NCBI RefSeq assembly: GCF_002237755.1
Contig: NZ_MWSJ01000020.1
Span: 1-64,000 of the forward strand
Source of the DNA: Lysinibacillus sp. KCTC 33748
GTDB lineage: Bacteria > Bacillota > Bacilli > Bacillales_A > Planococcaceae
DNA length: 64,000 nt
Reading direction: 5' to 3'
Shown one piece after another: positions 43,897 through 52,746 of the stretch; position 1 is the stretch's first letter; each line of letters opens with the position of its first letter. The position numbers and the translations under genes were made by a program. The notes beneath the pieces were generated by a model, which did not search any database, was not told the DNA's origin, and saw only the letters and a program-made list of their open reading frames with translations.

Positions 43897-45240
43897 ATGA
43901 ATGATTCAGCTGTAATGTGGAGTCGGGCCTTAACAGAGTTAACATTGTCATTCCATATCATTTACGCAACAATTGGCGTTGGTATACCTTTAATGATCAT
44001 GATTGCTCAATGGGTTGGATTAAAAAATAATGACGAGCACTATTTATTGCTCGCAAGAAGATGGGCGAGAGGGTTTGTGATTACTGTGGCAATAGGTGTT
44101 GTCACTGGTACTGCGATAGGATTACAGCTATCACTACTATGGCCAAACTTTATGGAGTTGGCTGGCCAGGTGATCGCATTACCATTGTTTATGGAAACAT
44201 TTGCGTTCTTTGTTGAAGCGATTTTCTTAGGGCTTTATTTATATACATGGGATCGATTTAAAAATCCAAAGCGACATTTATTATTATTGGTCCCGGTAGC
44301 GATTGGTGCTTCTATGTCGGCTGTTTTTATTACGATTGTGAATGCCTTTATGAATGCGCCGCAGGGCTTTGATCTTGTAGATGGAGAACTGGTAAACATT
44401 CAACCAGTTCTAGCGATGCTAAATCCTGCAATGCCAACGAAGGTAGCGCATGTATTAGTAACGTCTTATATGACGTCCGCATTTTTATTAGCTTCTATTG
44501 CAGCTTATCGTATGCTGCGAGGGTCGAAGCATGTGTATCATAAAAAAGCATTACATCTTTTATTGAAACTTGGACTAGTATTTTCGCTAGCAGCACTAAT
44601 TGTAGGTGATTTTTCTGGGAAGTATTTAGCTGAATATCAACCAGAAAAATTAGCTGCTGCTGAATGGCATTTTGAAACAAAAGAGGATGCTTCGCTTGTG
44701 CTATTTGGAGTATTAGATGGGGAAGAGGTGAAATATGCCATCAAAGTACCGTATGCATTGAGTGTATTGGCGCATAATAATCCTTTTGCAGAAGTAAAAG
44801 GTTTAGATCAATTTCCTGAGGACGAACAGCCGCCACTTTATATCCATTATTTGTTTGATGTGATGGTAGTGATCGGAACTTTACTAATTGTCGTTGCAGC
44901 TATTTATGTGCTAGGTAAGTGGCTAGGATGGAGGTTCATTTCTTCAAAAAGTTTTAAGAGAATAGTAGTGGCAGGTGGTCCGCTATCGCTTATTGCTGTT
45001 GAGGCAGGCTGGTGGTTTGCGGAAGTAGGGCGTCAGCCTTGGATACTGCGTGGTTATATGAAAACGGCGGAAGGTGCTACAACGAGTGGCCAAGTCGATA
45101 CGATGCTAATACTATTTGCGGGTCTGTACATTGTATTAGCGGTAGGAAGTATCGTTGTACTTATCCGTATGTTCCGTAACAATCCGATTGAACGTGAAAT
45201 TGAAGAACATAAGCAAGTGGAAGGGTGTGCAGGGCAATGA
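43897..45240 (+). CDS. cydA: Cytochrome bd ubiquinol/menaquinol oxidase subunit I
   Basis: A 447-residue subunit with nine helices that holds hemes b558, b595 and d and reduces oxygen to water with quinol. Heme-ligand and quinol-site motifs visible are H20 in LSFHIIYA, the METFAFFVEAIFLG helix, and GRQPW in EVGRQPWILRGYMKT. The protein is short, with the short Q-loop usual in Firmicutes. bd oxidases are known to tolerate sulfide, which inhibits heme-copper oxidases, so its place in a sulfide regulon makes sense. Confidence 0.95.
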   Translation: MNDSAVMWSRALTELTLSFHIIYATIGVGIPLMIMIAQWVGLKNNDEHYLLLARRWARGFVITVAIGVVTGTAIGLQLSLLWPNFMELAGQVIALPLFMETFAFFVEAIFLGLYLYTWDRFKNPKRHLLLLVPVAIGASMSAVFITIVNAFMNAPQGFDLVDGELVNIQPVLAMLNPAMPTKVAHVLVTSYMTSAFLLASIAAYRMLRGSKHVYHKKALHLLLKLGLVFSLAALIVGDFSGKYLAEYQPEKLAAAEWHFETKEDASLVLFGVLDGEEVKYAIKVPYALSVLAHNNPFAEVKGLDQFPEDEQPPLYIHYLFDVMVVIGTLLIVVAAIYVLGKWLGWRFISSKSFKRIVVAGGPLSLIAVEAGWWFAEVGRQPWILRGYMKTAEGATTSGQVDTMLILFAGLYIVLAVGSIVVLIRMFRNNPIEREIEEHKQVEGCAGQ

Positions 45241-46265
45241 GCTTAGAAATATTAGGGATTTCAGTACTATGGTTATTTCTATTCGGCTATGTCATTGTCG
45301 CGTCCATAGACTTTGGAGCGGGCTTCTTTAATGCGTATAGTGTCTTGATTGGTAAAGATCAAATACTAGCCAATGTTATTAAGCGTTATTTATCTCCGGT
45401 GTGGGAAATTACAAATGTCTTCCTTGTATTTTTCTTTGTTGGAATGGTAGGTTTCTTCCCTCAAACAGCTTATTATTACGGCACGATTTTGCTAGTGCCG
45501 GTCAGTATCTCATTAATATTAATAGCAATTAGAGGGAGTTATTATGCATTTGAATCCTACAGCGAAAAAGGTGGACATATTGGTTATACAATGATGTACG
45601 GAATTACTGGTTTATTTATACCTGCATCACTATCTATTGTGTTAACGATATCTGAGGGAGGGTTCGTGAAAATTGTAAATGAAGAACCACGTTTACAAAT
45701 TGCTAAACTTTTCACGAATCCGTTAACTTGGTCTATTGTGCTATTAAGTATAGTGGCAGTTTTGTATATTTCGGCTGTTTTCTTAACATGGTATGGGAAA
45801 AGAGCACGAGATGAACATGCCTCGAATTTAATGAGAAAATATGCTCTCGGTTGGTCTTTGCCGCTCGTGATAAGTGTAATAGGGATTATGGTGGAGTTAA
45901 AGGGACACGTGCCTGAGCATTATGAAAATATGTTAAATTTGAGGTGGCTTTTCGCCATTTCAGGGGTGCTATTTCTTTTAACGCTAATTCTTTTATTTAA
46001 AAAGAAAAACTATGGCATAGCCGTCTTTTTAATGGTTGCCCAGTTTGGATTTGCATTTTTCGGCTATGGTATTTCACATTATCCGTATTTACTGTATCCG
46101 TATTTGTCGGTCTATGATAGCTTTACAAATGAAACAATGGCGATTGCATTAGTGATAGCGTTTGTTGGAGGATTAGTTCTACTCATCCCTTCACTATATT
46201 TAGTAATGAAATGGTTTGTGTTTGATCGTGATTATGCTTGCGGTAAACATGATCACCATGCATAG
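45237..46265 (+). CDS. cydB: Cytochrome bd oxidase subunit II
   Basis: A 342-residue subunit with eight or nine helices: FGYVIVASIDFGAGFFNAYSV near the start and SPVWEITNVFLVFFFVGMVGFFP are the usual CydB regions. It starts at an ATG that overlaps the cydA stop (ATGA); the in-frame start at 45225 lies within cydA and has no site. It ends with a histidine-rich tail (CGKHDHHA). Confidence 0.94.
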   Translation: MSLEILGISVLWLFLFGYVIVASIDFGAGFFNAYSVLIGKDQILANVIKRYLSPVWEITNVFLVFFFVGMVGFFPQTAYYYGTILLVPVSISLILIAIRGSYYAFESYSEKGGHIGYTMMYGITGLFIPASLSIVLTISEGGFVKIVNEEPRLQIAKLFTNPLTWSIVLLSIVAVLYISAVFLTWYGKRARDEHASNLMRKYALGWSLPLVISVIGIMVELKGHVPEHYENMLNLRWLFAISGVLFLLTLILLFKKKNYGIAVFLMVAQFGFAFFGYGISHYPYLLYPYLSVYDSFTNETMAIALVIAFVGGLVLLIPSLYLVMKWFVFDRDYACGKHDHHA

Positions 46266-46276
46266 GGGGAATTATA

Positions 46277-46375
46277 ATGAATCAATTTATTATTTTGTAT
46301 GCACCTTTTCTTGTAGTAGCTATTAGTATTGCGGTTGGCTTTTGGATAGGACCGAAAGATCGTCAAATTAAGTGA
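46277..46375 (+). CDS. cydS: CydS-type small subunit of cytochrome bd oxidase, 32 residues
   Basis: AGGGGGA lies 6 nt before the ATG, 11 bp after cydB. The product MNQFIILYAPFLVVAISIAV continues to a helix end GFWIGPKDRQIK. It resembles the single-helix CydS subunit seen in the Geobacillus bd oxidase structure, which has the same M-x-x-F-x-I-x-Y-A-P start and FW-x-G-x-KD end (from memory). It would pack against CydA near heme b558. Confidence 0.85.
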   Translation: MNQFIILYAPFLVVAISIAVGFWIGPKDRQIK

Positions 46376-46397
46376 TAAATGTATTCATCAATATATG

Positions 46398-46470
46398 TGA
46401 GTTGATTTCCGTTCCTCTGTTGCTAATCCCCAAGGAGTCGCCCAGTCGTAACGAAGATTAACTTATAGGT
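46398..46470 (+). repeat. Dispersed GTTGATTTCCGTTCC repeat, short copy
   Basis: It starts GTGAGTTGATTTCCGTTCC and ends GGAGTCGCCCAGTCGTAACGAAG-like sequence before ATTAACTT, an imperfect inverse of the start. The CGCTTTCGC modules are missing. Confidence 0.6.
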
Positions 46471-46517
46471 TTATCAAATGCGCATAATAAATTAATTTAA
46501 TAGGATAAAAGCCTGAA

Positions 46518-46575
46518 AAAAGGAGCTAGATGGAAAGTCGTGAATGTTTGACTTTCTATATAGCTCCTTTTGTTT
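46518..46575. terminator. Terminator between cyd genes and tetR
   Basis: AAAAGGAGCTA pairs with TAGCTCCTTTT, with further pairing GGAAAGTC/GACTTTC inside. It lies between convergent genes and has A and T tracts on both sides. Confidence 0.85.
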
Positions 46576-46581
46576 ATGTGG

Positions 46582-47487
46582 TTATTTTAAGCACCGCTCA
46601 GATGGTCGCTCAATTTTTACATAGCGCCACAAGCTATTAGCGATGTCACGTGCCTCTTCGGCGTGTACGGTTCCAACGAATGCTTTTCGGAAAGGTGTAA
46701 GAAGTGATTCGATAATAAAGAGCTTTGGTTTCTCGCGCTGTAATTCCTCTAATAAGAATTCCACGTATTCTAACCCTTCTACTGTTTCGTTCTTAGCTAA
46801 TCCTTTTTTAAAGCCTGTTAATTGCTCGATGACCGTTTCCTTATTAACTGTTTTAAAATTCGCGACGTTTTGAATCGTATTGATCATTTCAGTACTAATG
46901 ATGATTTCTTTTGATTCAAGCATAACGGGTATAATTACGCTAATATTGCGTAATGCTACACGTACAATGGCTTCTCGATTTATATATTTATAGTCAGCGA
47001 TTAAGACTGCGCGTAATGTAAGGTTAATCATACCAAGTGTCTGTACGGCGCATTCATAGCTGATGGGACTAATTTCTTCTCCGAAAACTTGTACAAGTCG
47101 GTTGGCGAGCCACTCCAACTCTTGTAAATAATAGTTTAAAATTATTTTTTTTAATTCGATATCCTTAGAGTGGAAAATCGATTCAAAAATTTGAATTAAA
47201 TTATGTTCTCGATTGACATACATGAGTACTGCAACTTGCTGTGTTAATACTTCTAAATCTGTAGGATCTTTACCGTAAAGAAGTTCGTGGCGGCGATTAC
47301 TTGCTTCTTCGCGCCCTTCGTCTAATATGGCGATTAAACATTCATTTTTAGAAGAAAAATGATTATAAAATGTGCCCTTTGAAATTTTTGCTGCACTAAT
47401 GATGTCGTTCATCGATGCATCCACGAATCCCTTTTCGATAAAAAGAGCGCGGGCGGCAGTGATAATTTGTCTTTTTCTTTTGTTCAT
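46582..47487 (-). CDS. TetR/AcrR family regulator, long form
   Basis: A 301-residue regulator. The HTH is at about 5-55 (KRQIITAARALFIEKGFVDAS, ISKGTFYNHFSSKNE). The ligand-binding part is about 100 residues longer than in most TetR proteins. It is divergent from the DHA2-type exporter at 47645, the usual layout for a repressor of a drug pump that also represses itself. AGGTGAGG precedes the ATG. Confidence 0.9.
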   Translation of the reverse strand: MNKRKRQIITAARALFIEKGFVDASMNDIISAAKISKGTFYNHFSSKNECLIAILDEGREEASNRRHELLYGKDPTDLEVLTQQVAVLMYVNREHNLIQIFESIFHSKDIELKKIILNYYLQELEWLANRLVQVFGEEISPISYECAVQTLGMINLTLRAVLIADYKYINREAIVRVALRNISVIIPVMLESKEIIISTEMINTIQNVANFKTVNKETVIEQLTGFKKGLAKNETVEGLEYVEFLLEELQREKPKLFIIESLLTPFRKAFVGTVHAEEARDIANSLWRYVKIERPSERCLK

Positions 47488-47561
47488 AACCTCACCTTTT
47501 TTAAAATATTATACTCTTATTCTATATTGAAAATGCTTATATATCAATGTTTTTAAATTTT

Positions 47562-47601
47562 ATAGACTTAATTGTTGAAAAAAATAGACTGCGAGTATAA
47601 A
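47562..47601 (+). promoter_or_regulatory. Promoter and direct repeats upstream of the MFS exporter
   Basis: TTGTTG (47572-47577), 18-bp spacer, TATAAA (47596-47601). ATAGACT occurs at 47562 and 47584, 22 bp apart, flanking the -35 box. These may be sites for the divergent TetR regulator; that is inferred. Confidence 0.45.
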
Positions 47602-47644
47602 ATAAGTTTTATCGAAAAAAACAAGAAAGAATTGAGGGATATAA

Positions 47645-49159
47645 ATGAATAGTGAGCAAACATTGAAAAAGCCCCCCTATGGTATGATTAGTATTTTATT
47701 TGTGGGTGCTTTTGTTGCTTTTCTAAACAACACATTGTTAAATGTTGCATTACCAACAATCATGAAAGATTTTGGTATAACGTATTCATCCGTACAATGG
47801 CTCGCAACAGGCTATATGCTTGTAAGTGGTATTTTAGTACCTGCTTCAGCATTCTTTGTAACGCGCTTTAAAAATAGACATTTATTTATTGTAGCGATGT
47901 CAGTCTTTACAATTGGTACGGCTATGGCTGGATTTGCACCTAACTTCGGTACACTTTTAGCAGGTCGTATGGTGCAAGCAGCAGGCGCTGCAAGTATGTC
48001 ACCACTTCTAATGAATGTAATGCTCATTAGTTTTCCAAAAGAAAAACGTGGAGCAGCAATGGGTATTTTCGGTCTAGTGATGATTTCTGCACCAGCAATC
48101 GGACCTACATTATCAGGATATATTGTTGAGCATCACGATTGGCGTATGCTATTCCAAATGATTATTCCATTTGCTGTAATTAGTTTATTATTTGGTATTT
48201 GGAAATTAGAAAACGTGATGGATACACGTGAAGTTCATTTAGATGTCCCATCAGTGCTATTATCAACAATTGCATTCGGTGGTATTCTATATGGTTTCAG
48301 TACGGCAGGGGATAAAGGCTGGTCAAGTCCTTGGGTATATGGCACAATTTCAGCTGGTTTACTTGCTTTAATCATCTTCATATTTAAACAATTACGTATG
48401 GATCAGCCTTTGCTAGAATTACGTATTTATAAATATCCAATGTTTGCGTTGGGATCAGCTATCTCGGTTATCGTCTCAATGGCTATGTTCTCTGGGATGA
48501 TTTTAACACCTGCTTACGTACAATCAATTCGTGGGATTGAACCATTCGAGGCGGGCTTAATGATGCTTCCTGGGGCACTTGTAATGGGCATTATGTCGCC
48601 GATTACAGGGAAACTATTCGATAAATTTGGACCGCGTGTACTAGCGATTATCGGTTTAACGATTACAACGATTGCGTCATTCGGTTTAACAAAGTTAGAA
48701 ATAGATTCAAGCTATACATTTATTGTGTCATTGTACACAATTCGTATGTTTGGTTTGTCAATGGTTATGATGCCGATTATGACAAACGGTTTAAACCAGT
48801 TACCACAAATGATGAACCCACACGGTACAGCAATTAACAACACTGTACAGCAAGTAGCGGGGGCAATTGGTAGTGCCGTGATGGTAACGTTCATGAATAG
48901 TCGTACAAAAGCAAAAGCTGAAGAATTAATTGCAGAAGCAAAAGCGAATGCAGCGCAATCAGGTGTTGCACCGTCGCCAGAACAAATGCAGCAAATGCAG
49001 GATCACATTATGCAAAATGCTTTATTAGATGGTATTACACACTCATTCTTCATTGCTGCTTGTATTACCGTTCTTGCACTTGTACTTGCGTTCTTCTTAA
49101 AACGCGTTAATGTTGAAAGCACAGCGGCTTCAATGGATTTGAAAAAACCAACTAAATAA
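47645..49159 (+). CDS. Multidrug efflux MFS transporter, DHA2 (EmrB/QacA) family
   Basis: A 504-residue exporter with 14 helices. Motif A-like and family sequences include LNNTLLNVALPTIMKDFG in the first helix, WLATGYMLVSG, and motif C GLVMISAPAIGPTLSGYIVEHHDWR. The C-terminal loop before the last helix is rich in A, K and Q (residues about 420-455). It should pump cationic or amphipathic compounds out with protons. Controlled probably by the divergent TetR protein. Confidence 0.93.
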   Translation: MNSEQTLKKPPYGMISILFVGAFVAFLNNTLLNVALPTIMKDFGITYSSVQWLATGYMLVSGILVPASAFFVTRFKNRHLFIVAMSVFTIGTAMAGFAPNFGTLLAGRMVQAAGAASMSPLLMNVMLISFPKEKRGAAMGIFGLVMISAPAIGPTLSGYIVEHHDWRMLFQMIIPFAVISLLFGIWKLENVMDTREVHLDVPSVLLSTIAFGGILYGFSTAGDKGWSSPWVYGTISAGLLALIIFIFKQLRMDQPLLELRIYKYPMFALGSAISVIVSMAMFSGMILTPAYVQSIRGIEPFEAGLMMLPGALVMGIMSPITGKLFDKFGPRVLAIIGLTITTIASFGLTKLEIDSSYTFIVSLYTIRMFGLSMVMMPIMTNGLNQLPQMMNPHGTAINNTVQQVAGAIGSAVMVTFMNSRTKAKAEELIAEAKANAAQSGVAPSPEQMQQMQDHIMQNALLDGITHSFFIAACITVLALVLAFFLKRVNVESTAASMDLKKPTK

Positions 49160-49174
49160 TAATAAGTTGATATG

Positions 49175-49232
49175 CTCCCCTATAGGTAAACGGATGAAAA
49201 ATATATTTCTGTTTATCGAAGGGGAGTTTTTT
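49175..49232 (+). terminator. Terminator of the MFS exporter gene
   Basis: CTCCCCT pairs with AGGGGAG, with TAAAC/GTTTA pairing inside, then six Ts. Confidence 0.85.
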
Positions 49233-49276
49233 GATGCATTATAGCAATACGTATCGTTGTATGGGCACTCAAAATA

Positions 49277-49352
49277 GCACGGATATTAGCAAAAGCTAAA
49301 GGATGGATGAATATTTTAAAATCATCCTAACCTTTTACGCTAATGTCCGTGC
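49277..49352. other. Long imperfect stem-loop between convergent genes
   Basis: GCACGGATATTAGC at the left pairs with GCTAATGTCCGTGC at the right (one mismatch), and AAAGG/CCTTT and GGATGA/TCATCC continue the stem. Total about 76 nt. It may end the MMPL transcript from the other strand, or be a small palindromic mobile remnant. Confidence 0.55.
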
Positions 49353-49359
49353 AATAATT

Positions 49360-51543
49360 TTAATCATTCTTTTTAAATAATGCTCCTGGCCAAAACGCAT
49401 ATTTACCGAGAACAGTAGTAATAGCAGGTACCAGCAATGGACGTACAATGAATGTATCAAGCAACACGCCAATTGCCGTAACGACACCGAACTGAACAAG
49501 TACTTGAATAGGTAAGGTAGCAAGGACAGCGAATGTTCCAGCTAAAATTAGACCAGCAGATGTAATAACGCTTCCTGTTCTTACGACACCTTCCTCAATA
49601 GCTGTTAAATGATCTACTGTTCTGCGTTTTTTCCAAATTTCCGAAATCATAAAGATATTATAATCTTCCCCGAGAGCCACTAAAAATACAAATGCATAGA
49701 GTGGAATTGCTCCTGAAATGGCATCTGCCCCCATTACATAATGTAAAATTAGCCAACCTGCACCAAGTGCCCCGAAATAAGAAATAATAACTGTTGCTAG
49801 TAAGTAAACAGTAGCTGTTACGGAACGTAGATAAATGAATAATAATAAAGCAATTAAAGCAATCATTGTTGGCATAATAACAGTTTCATCGCGTACAGTT
49901 AATTGCTGTGTATCATATTGACTAGCTGTTTCGCCGCCAATCCAAATATGTTTATCTGCACTTTTTATACCTTCATCCTCAAGCATTTTTATAACCGCTG
50001 CTTTAAGCTCTGGAATATGAGCTAACGATTCCTTAGCATAAGGATTCGCATTTAAAGAAATCTCGTACAATTGGATAGCATTATTTTTCTCTCCAATTCG
50101 GCTATCTGCAACACTATCAATATAAGAGATTTCAGCTAATTGCTGCTGCAAGTGGATATCTATACCCTCAGTATCAATGACGAGCTGAACTGGAGCTAAT
50201 TCACCAGGTGAAAAATTTTCTTCTATTAAATTAAAGCCTTCGCGGGATGGCATATTCTCAGGAAATGACGATAATAGATCGAAAGTATACTGAATACGTG
50301 GTACGAATGCTGCTAACCCACCAAGGAACAGTAAAGTGACAACAATGACCACCCATGGTTTATGCGTTACAGTGCGCCCGATTGTGCGACTTATTTTATG
50401 TGTTGGTTTGTGCTGTTTTTTTCCTTTTTTATAAGCCATATCCTCTGTTCGTGGAATGAATGGGAAGAAGGCAACGCGACCTATGATAACAAGAATTGCT
50501 GGAAGTACAACTAACGCAGCAACACCCATCACCAGTACACCAAAGCTAAACGGAATTGCAAAACGTTGGAATGCACCATAATGGGCAAGGCTAAGAGTAG
50601 CTAAACCGATAACAACCGTTAATGCACTCATCATAATCGCACCGCCAGACTCCTTAATAGTAAGCTTCATGGCAGTAGTCTTATCTTCAATATGAAATAA
50701 TATCTCTCGATACTTTGATATTAAAAATAAACAATAGTCTGTACCTGCTCCAAAGAGTAATACAGTCATAATAGAGACAGCCTGCGAGTCCTTATCGATC
50801 CATCCATGATCGGCGAAAAAACCGAGCGTTGGACTTATAACGACGTAGGCAAGAGCAACAACCATTAATGGAATAATGGCTAATAACGGTGAACGATAAA
50901 TAATAATTAGTAAAACTAAAACAAGGAGCACTGTCGCAATTAGTAATTTAACATCAGCTTGGGAGAATAAACCGACAGCATCCGTAGCGATACCAACCGG
51001 TCCAGAATAACGCACATGAAGATTGTCACTAACTAAGTCTTTATCTATTTGGATATTATTCTTATCCATTGTTTTTGTTAATATCTTTAAACTCTCTCGC
51101 AACGCATCCGTAGCCACGCCTTTTTCAAAGAAAATAGGAGTTACAATTGTTGTGCCATTGTCAGATGCAGACGCTAAAAAGGCTTGAGGTGGCATTTTAT
51201 CATATGGTGGAATAACAGTTTGATTTGCTAAAGGTTTCGCTTTAAGCTCTCCGTAAACTTTTTGGATAGCAACAAAATCATCAGTAGTTAGCCCGCTATC
51301 TCGATGCCAGACGAGTAATAATGGTGTACCTGCATCATTTGGAAATTGTTCTGCAATAATAGTTGCTGCCTGCTGAGACATTTCACTTTCGGGTAAATTT
51401 TTACCAGATTCACTCTTAATACTATTAATCTGTGGCCAGGCAAATGACAGTACAACAAGTGAAATCCAAAAGGCGAGGGCTAAAAAGCGCCCTTTTTTAC
51501 TTGTTACCATTGAGCCCCATTGCTCTAGTGGGTGCTTTTTCAT
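49360..51543 (-). CDS. MMPL family transporter (RND superfamily)
   Basis: A 727-residue protein with 12 helices in two halves, each with an extracellular domain. Typical segments are LLFGAGTDYCLFLISKYREIL in helix 4 and FLVALGEDYNIFMISEIWKKR in helix 10, with the GxDY-type proton-relay residues. Members of this family export lipids, surfactants or drugs. ATG at 51543 follows GGAGGT. It is divergent from a TetR regulator, which likely controls it. Confidence 0.92.
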   Translation of the reverse strand: MKKHPLEQWGSMVTSKKGRFLALAFWISLVVLSFAWPQINSIKSESGKNLPESEMSQQAATIIAEQFPNDAGTPLLLVWHRDSGLTTDDFVAIQKVYGELKAKPLANQTVIPPYDKMPPQAFLASASDNGTTIVTPIFFEKGVATDALRESLKILTKTMDKNNIQIDKDLVSDNLHVRYSGPVGIATDAVGLFSQADVKLLIATVLLVLVLLIIIYRSPLLAIIPLMVVALAYVVISPTLGFFADHGWIDKDSQAVSIMTVLLFGAGTDYCLFLISKYREILFHIEDKTTAMKLTIKESGGAIMMSALTVVIGLATLSLAHYGAFQRFAIPFSFGVLVMGVAALVVLPAILVIIGRVAFFPFIPRTEDMAYKKGKKQHKPTHKISRTIGRTVTHKPWVVIVVTLLFLGGLAAFVPRIQYTFDLLSSFPENMPSREGFNLIEENFSPGELAPVQLVIDTEGIDIHLQQQLAEISYIDSVADSRIGEKNNAIQLYEISLNANPYAKESLAHIPELKAAVIKMLEDEGIKSADKHIWIGGETASQYDTQQLTVRDETVIMPTMIALIALLLFIYLRSVTATVYLLATVIISYFGALGAGWLILHYVMGADAISGAIPLYAFVFLVALGEDYNIFMISEIWKKRRTVDHLTAIEEGVVRTGSVITSAGLILAGTFAVLATLPIQVLVQFGVVTAIGVLLDTFIVRPLLVPAITTVLGKYAFWPGALFKKND

Positions 51544-51664
51544 TTAAAGACCTCCGTTTCATGTAAGTAGTTTTAATTATATATACCGGAAGGTTAATTA
51601 ATCAATTATAAAAAGATTATATGCTATACTATGTCTAAAATGAATACTTTATAAGGGGGCGAAC

Positions 51665-52285
51665 TTGTTGAAGCAGTCACCGCGTGTTCTCGGAAGACCT
51701 CGCCATGATGAGAATGCGAAACCAAAAAAAGATATTGTTCTTGAAACGGCAATAAGGCTTTTTATCAAAGAAGGCTATAAAAATATTTCGATGGCTGATG
51801 TAGCAAAAGCTTGTAACGTTACAAAGGCTACTATCTATTACTATTACCCGACTAAAGGGGATTTATATACATCAGCGTTGCTGGTAATGATGGATCAAAT
51901 CCAACTGTCTATTATACAGATCTTAGAGGAGTCAATATCATTTAAAAATCGGTTGGAGAAGCTTGTTGAAATTCATTTATCGGCCACTGTAGATATTGAT
52001 ATGAAAAATTTTATGAGAGAAGCGACAATTAATTTATCGGAATCTCAGTTAAAAGAAGTGCAAGCATCAGAAAATAATATGTATAAAACGATAGAGCAGG
52101 CGATGCAGTTAGAGATGGAACTAGGTACGATCCGGAAGGGAAATGCTACTTTTTTTGCTCATTCGTTTATGGCTTTAATGTCAGTAGGATACGTTAAAGA
52201 TGGGGAAGGGAAAAGGGTATTTCAATCAGAAGCTATGGCCGCGAGAGAAATTATAGACTTTTTCTGGAAATCTGTTGAAAAATGA
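51665..52285 (+). CDS. TetR/AcrR family regulator
   Basis: A 206-residue regulator with an HTH at about 25-70 (IVLETAIRLFIKEGYKNISM, NVTKATIYYYYPTKGDLY) and an all-helical ligand domain. The start is TTG at 51665 (or the next TTG codon) after AAGGGGGCG. It faces the MMPL gene; the 120-bp gap holds an ACCGGAAGGT near-palindrome flanked by TTAATT sequences, a possible operator. Confidence 0.9.
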   Translation: MLKQSPRVLGRPRHDENAKPKKDIVLETAIRLFIKEGYKNISMADVAKACNVTKATIYYYYPTKGDLYTSALLVMMDQIQLSIIQILEESISFKNRLEKLVEIHLSATVDIDMKNFMREATINLSESQLKEVQASENNMYKTIEQAMQLEMELGTIRKGNATFFAHSFMALMSVGYVKDGEGKRVFQSEAMAAREIIDFFWKSVEK

Positions 52286-52472
52286 TTTCTTTCATTTTAT
52301 GTAATATTAATGCTGAAAATAAAATCAGTATTACGCCATCGATTTAGGGGGAAACTTAGATCAGAGGTATTTTAATAAATTTGAGATTAAAAATGTTGTA
52401 TTTGGGATACAAAGCAAACTTAATTACAAATATATAGTTACAAATCAATGAATTTTGAAAAGATTGTCGAAA

Positions 52473-52516
52473 TTGTGATTTAGCTCATTGAAATAATATA
52501 CAAACAACCTTATAAT
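52473..52516 (+). promoter_or_regulatory. Promoter of yjlC-ndh with weak Rex-like site
   Basis: TTGAAA (52488-52493), exact 17-bp spacer, TATAAT (52511-52516): near consensus for sigma A. TTGTGATTTAGCTCATTGAA (52473-52492) overlaps the -35 box; its left half fits the Rex consensus TTGTGA, the right half poorly. In B. subtilis this operon is under Rex, so the site is plausible but weak. Confidence 0.55.
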
Positions 52517-52555
52517 GGAGGTTGTAACGTCACCAAGACAAGATAGGATGGAATT

Positions 52556-52642
52556 ATGATGCGCTTTTTGCAAAATAAAGTTAACATTGTAATAACAAAT
52601 TATACGAATTGCTATCCAGTTCTTGAGACTGGTGATTTGTAA
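52556..52642 (+). CDS. Possible leader peptide, 28 residues
   Basis: A short frame MMRFLQNKVNIVITNYTNCY... in the yjlC-ndh leader, with GGATGGAA about 6 nt upstream, stopping 17 bp before the terminator hairpin. It may control attenuation or be chance. Confidence 0.3.
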   Translation: MMRFLQNKVNIVITNYTNCYPVLETGDL

Positions 52643-52659
52643 GATATAAGCGCTGTAAC

Positions 52660-52691
52660 GACTGTTAAGAAGTGCCTTAATGGTCTTTTTT
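52660..52691 (+). terminator. Terminator inside the yjlC-ndh leader
   Basis: GACTGTTAAG (52660-52669) pairs with CTTAATGGTC (52676-52685) in ten pairs including two G-U, loop of six, then six Ts. It stands between promoter and start codon, so it would attenuate the operon. Confidence 0.65.
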
Positions 52692-52746
52692 ACATGGAAG
52701 CAATAAAAATTAAAATAGTGATAGTGATGGCAAAGGAGAGTTCAAA

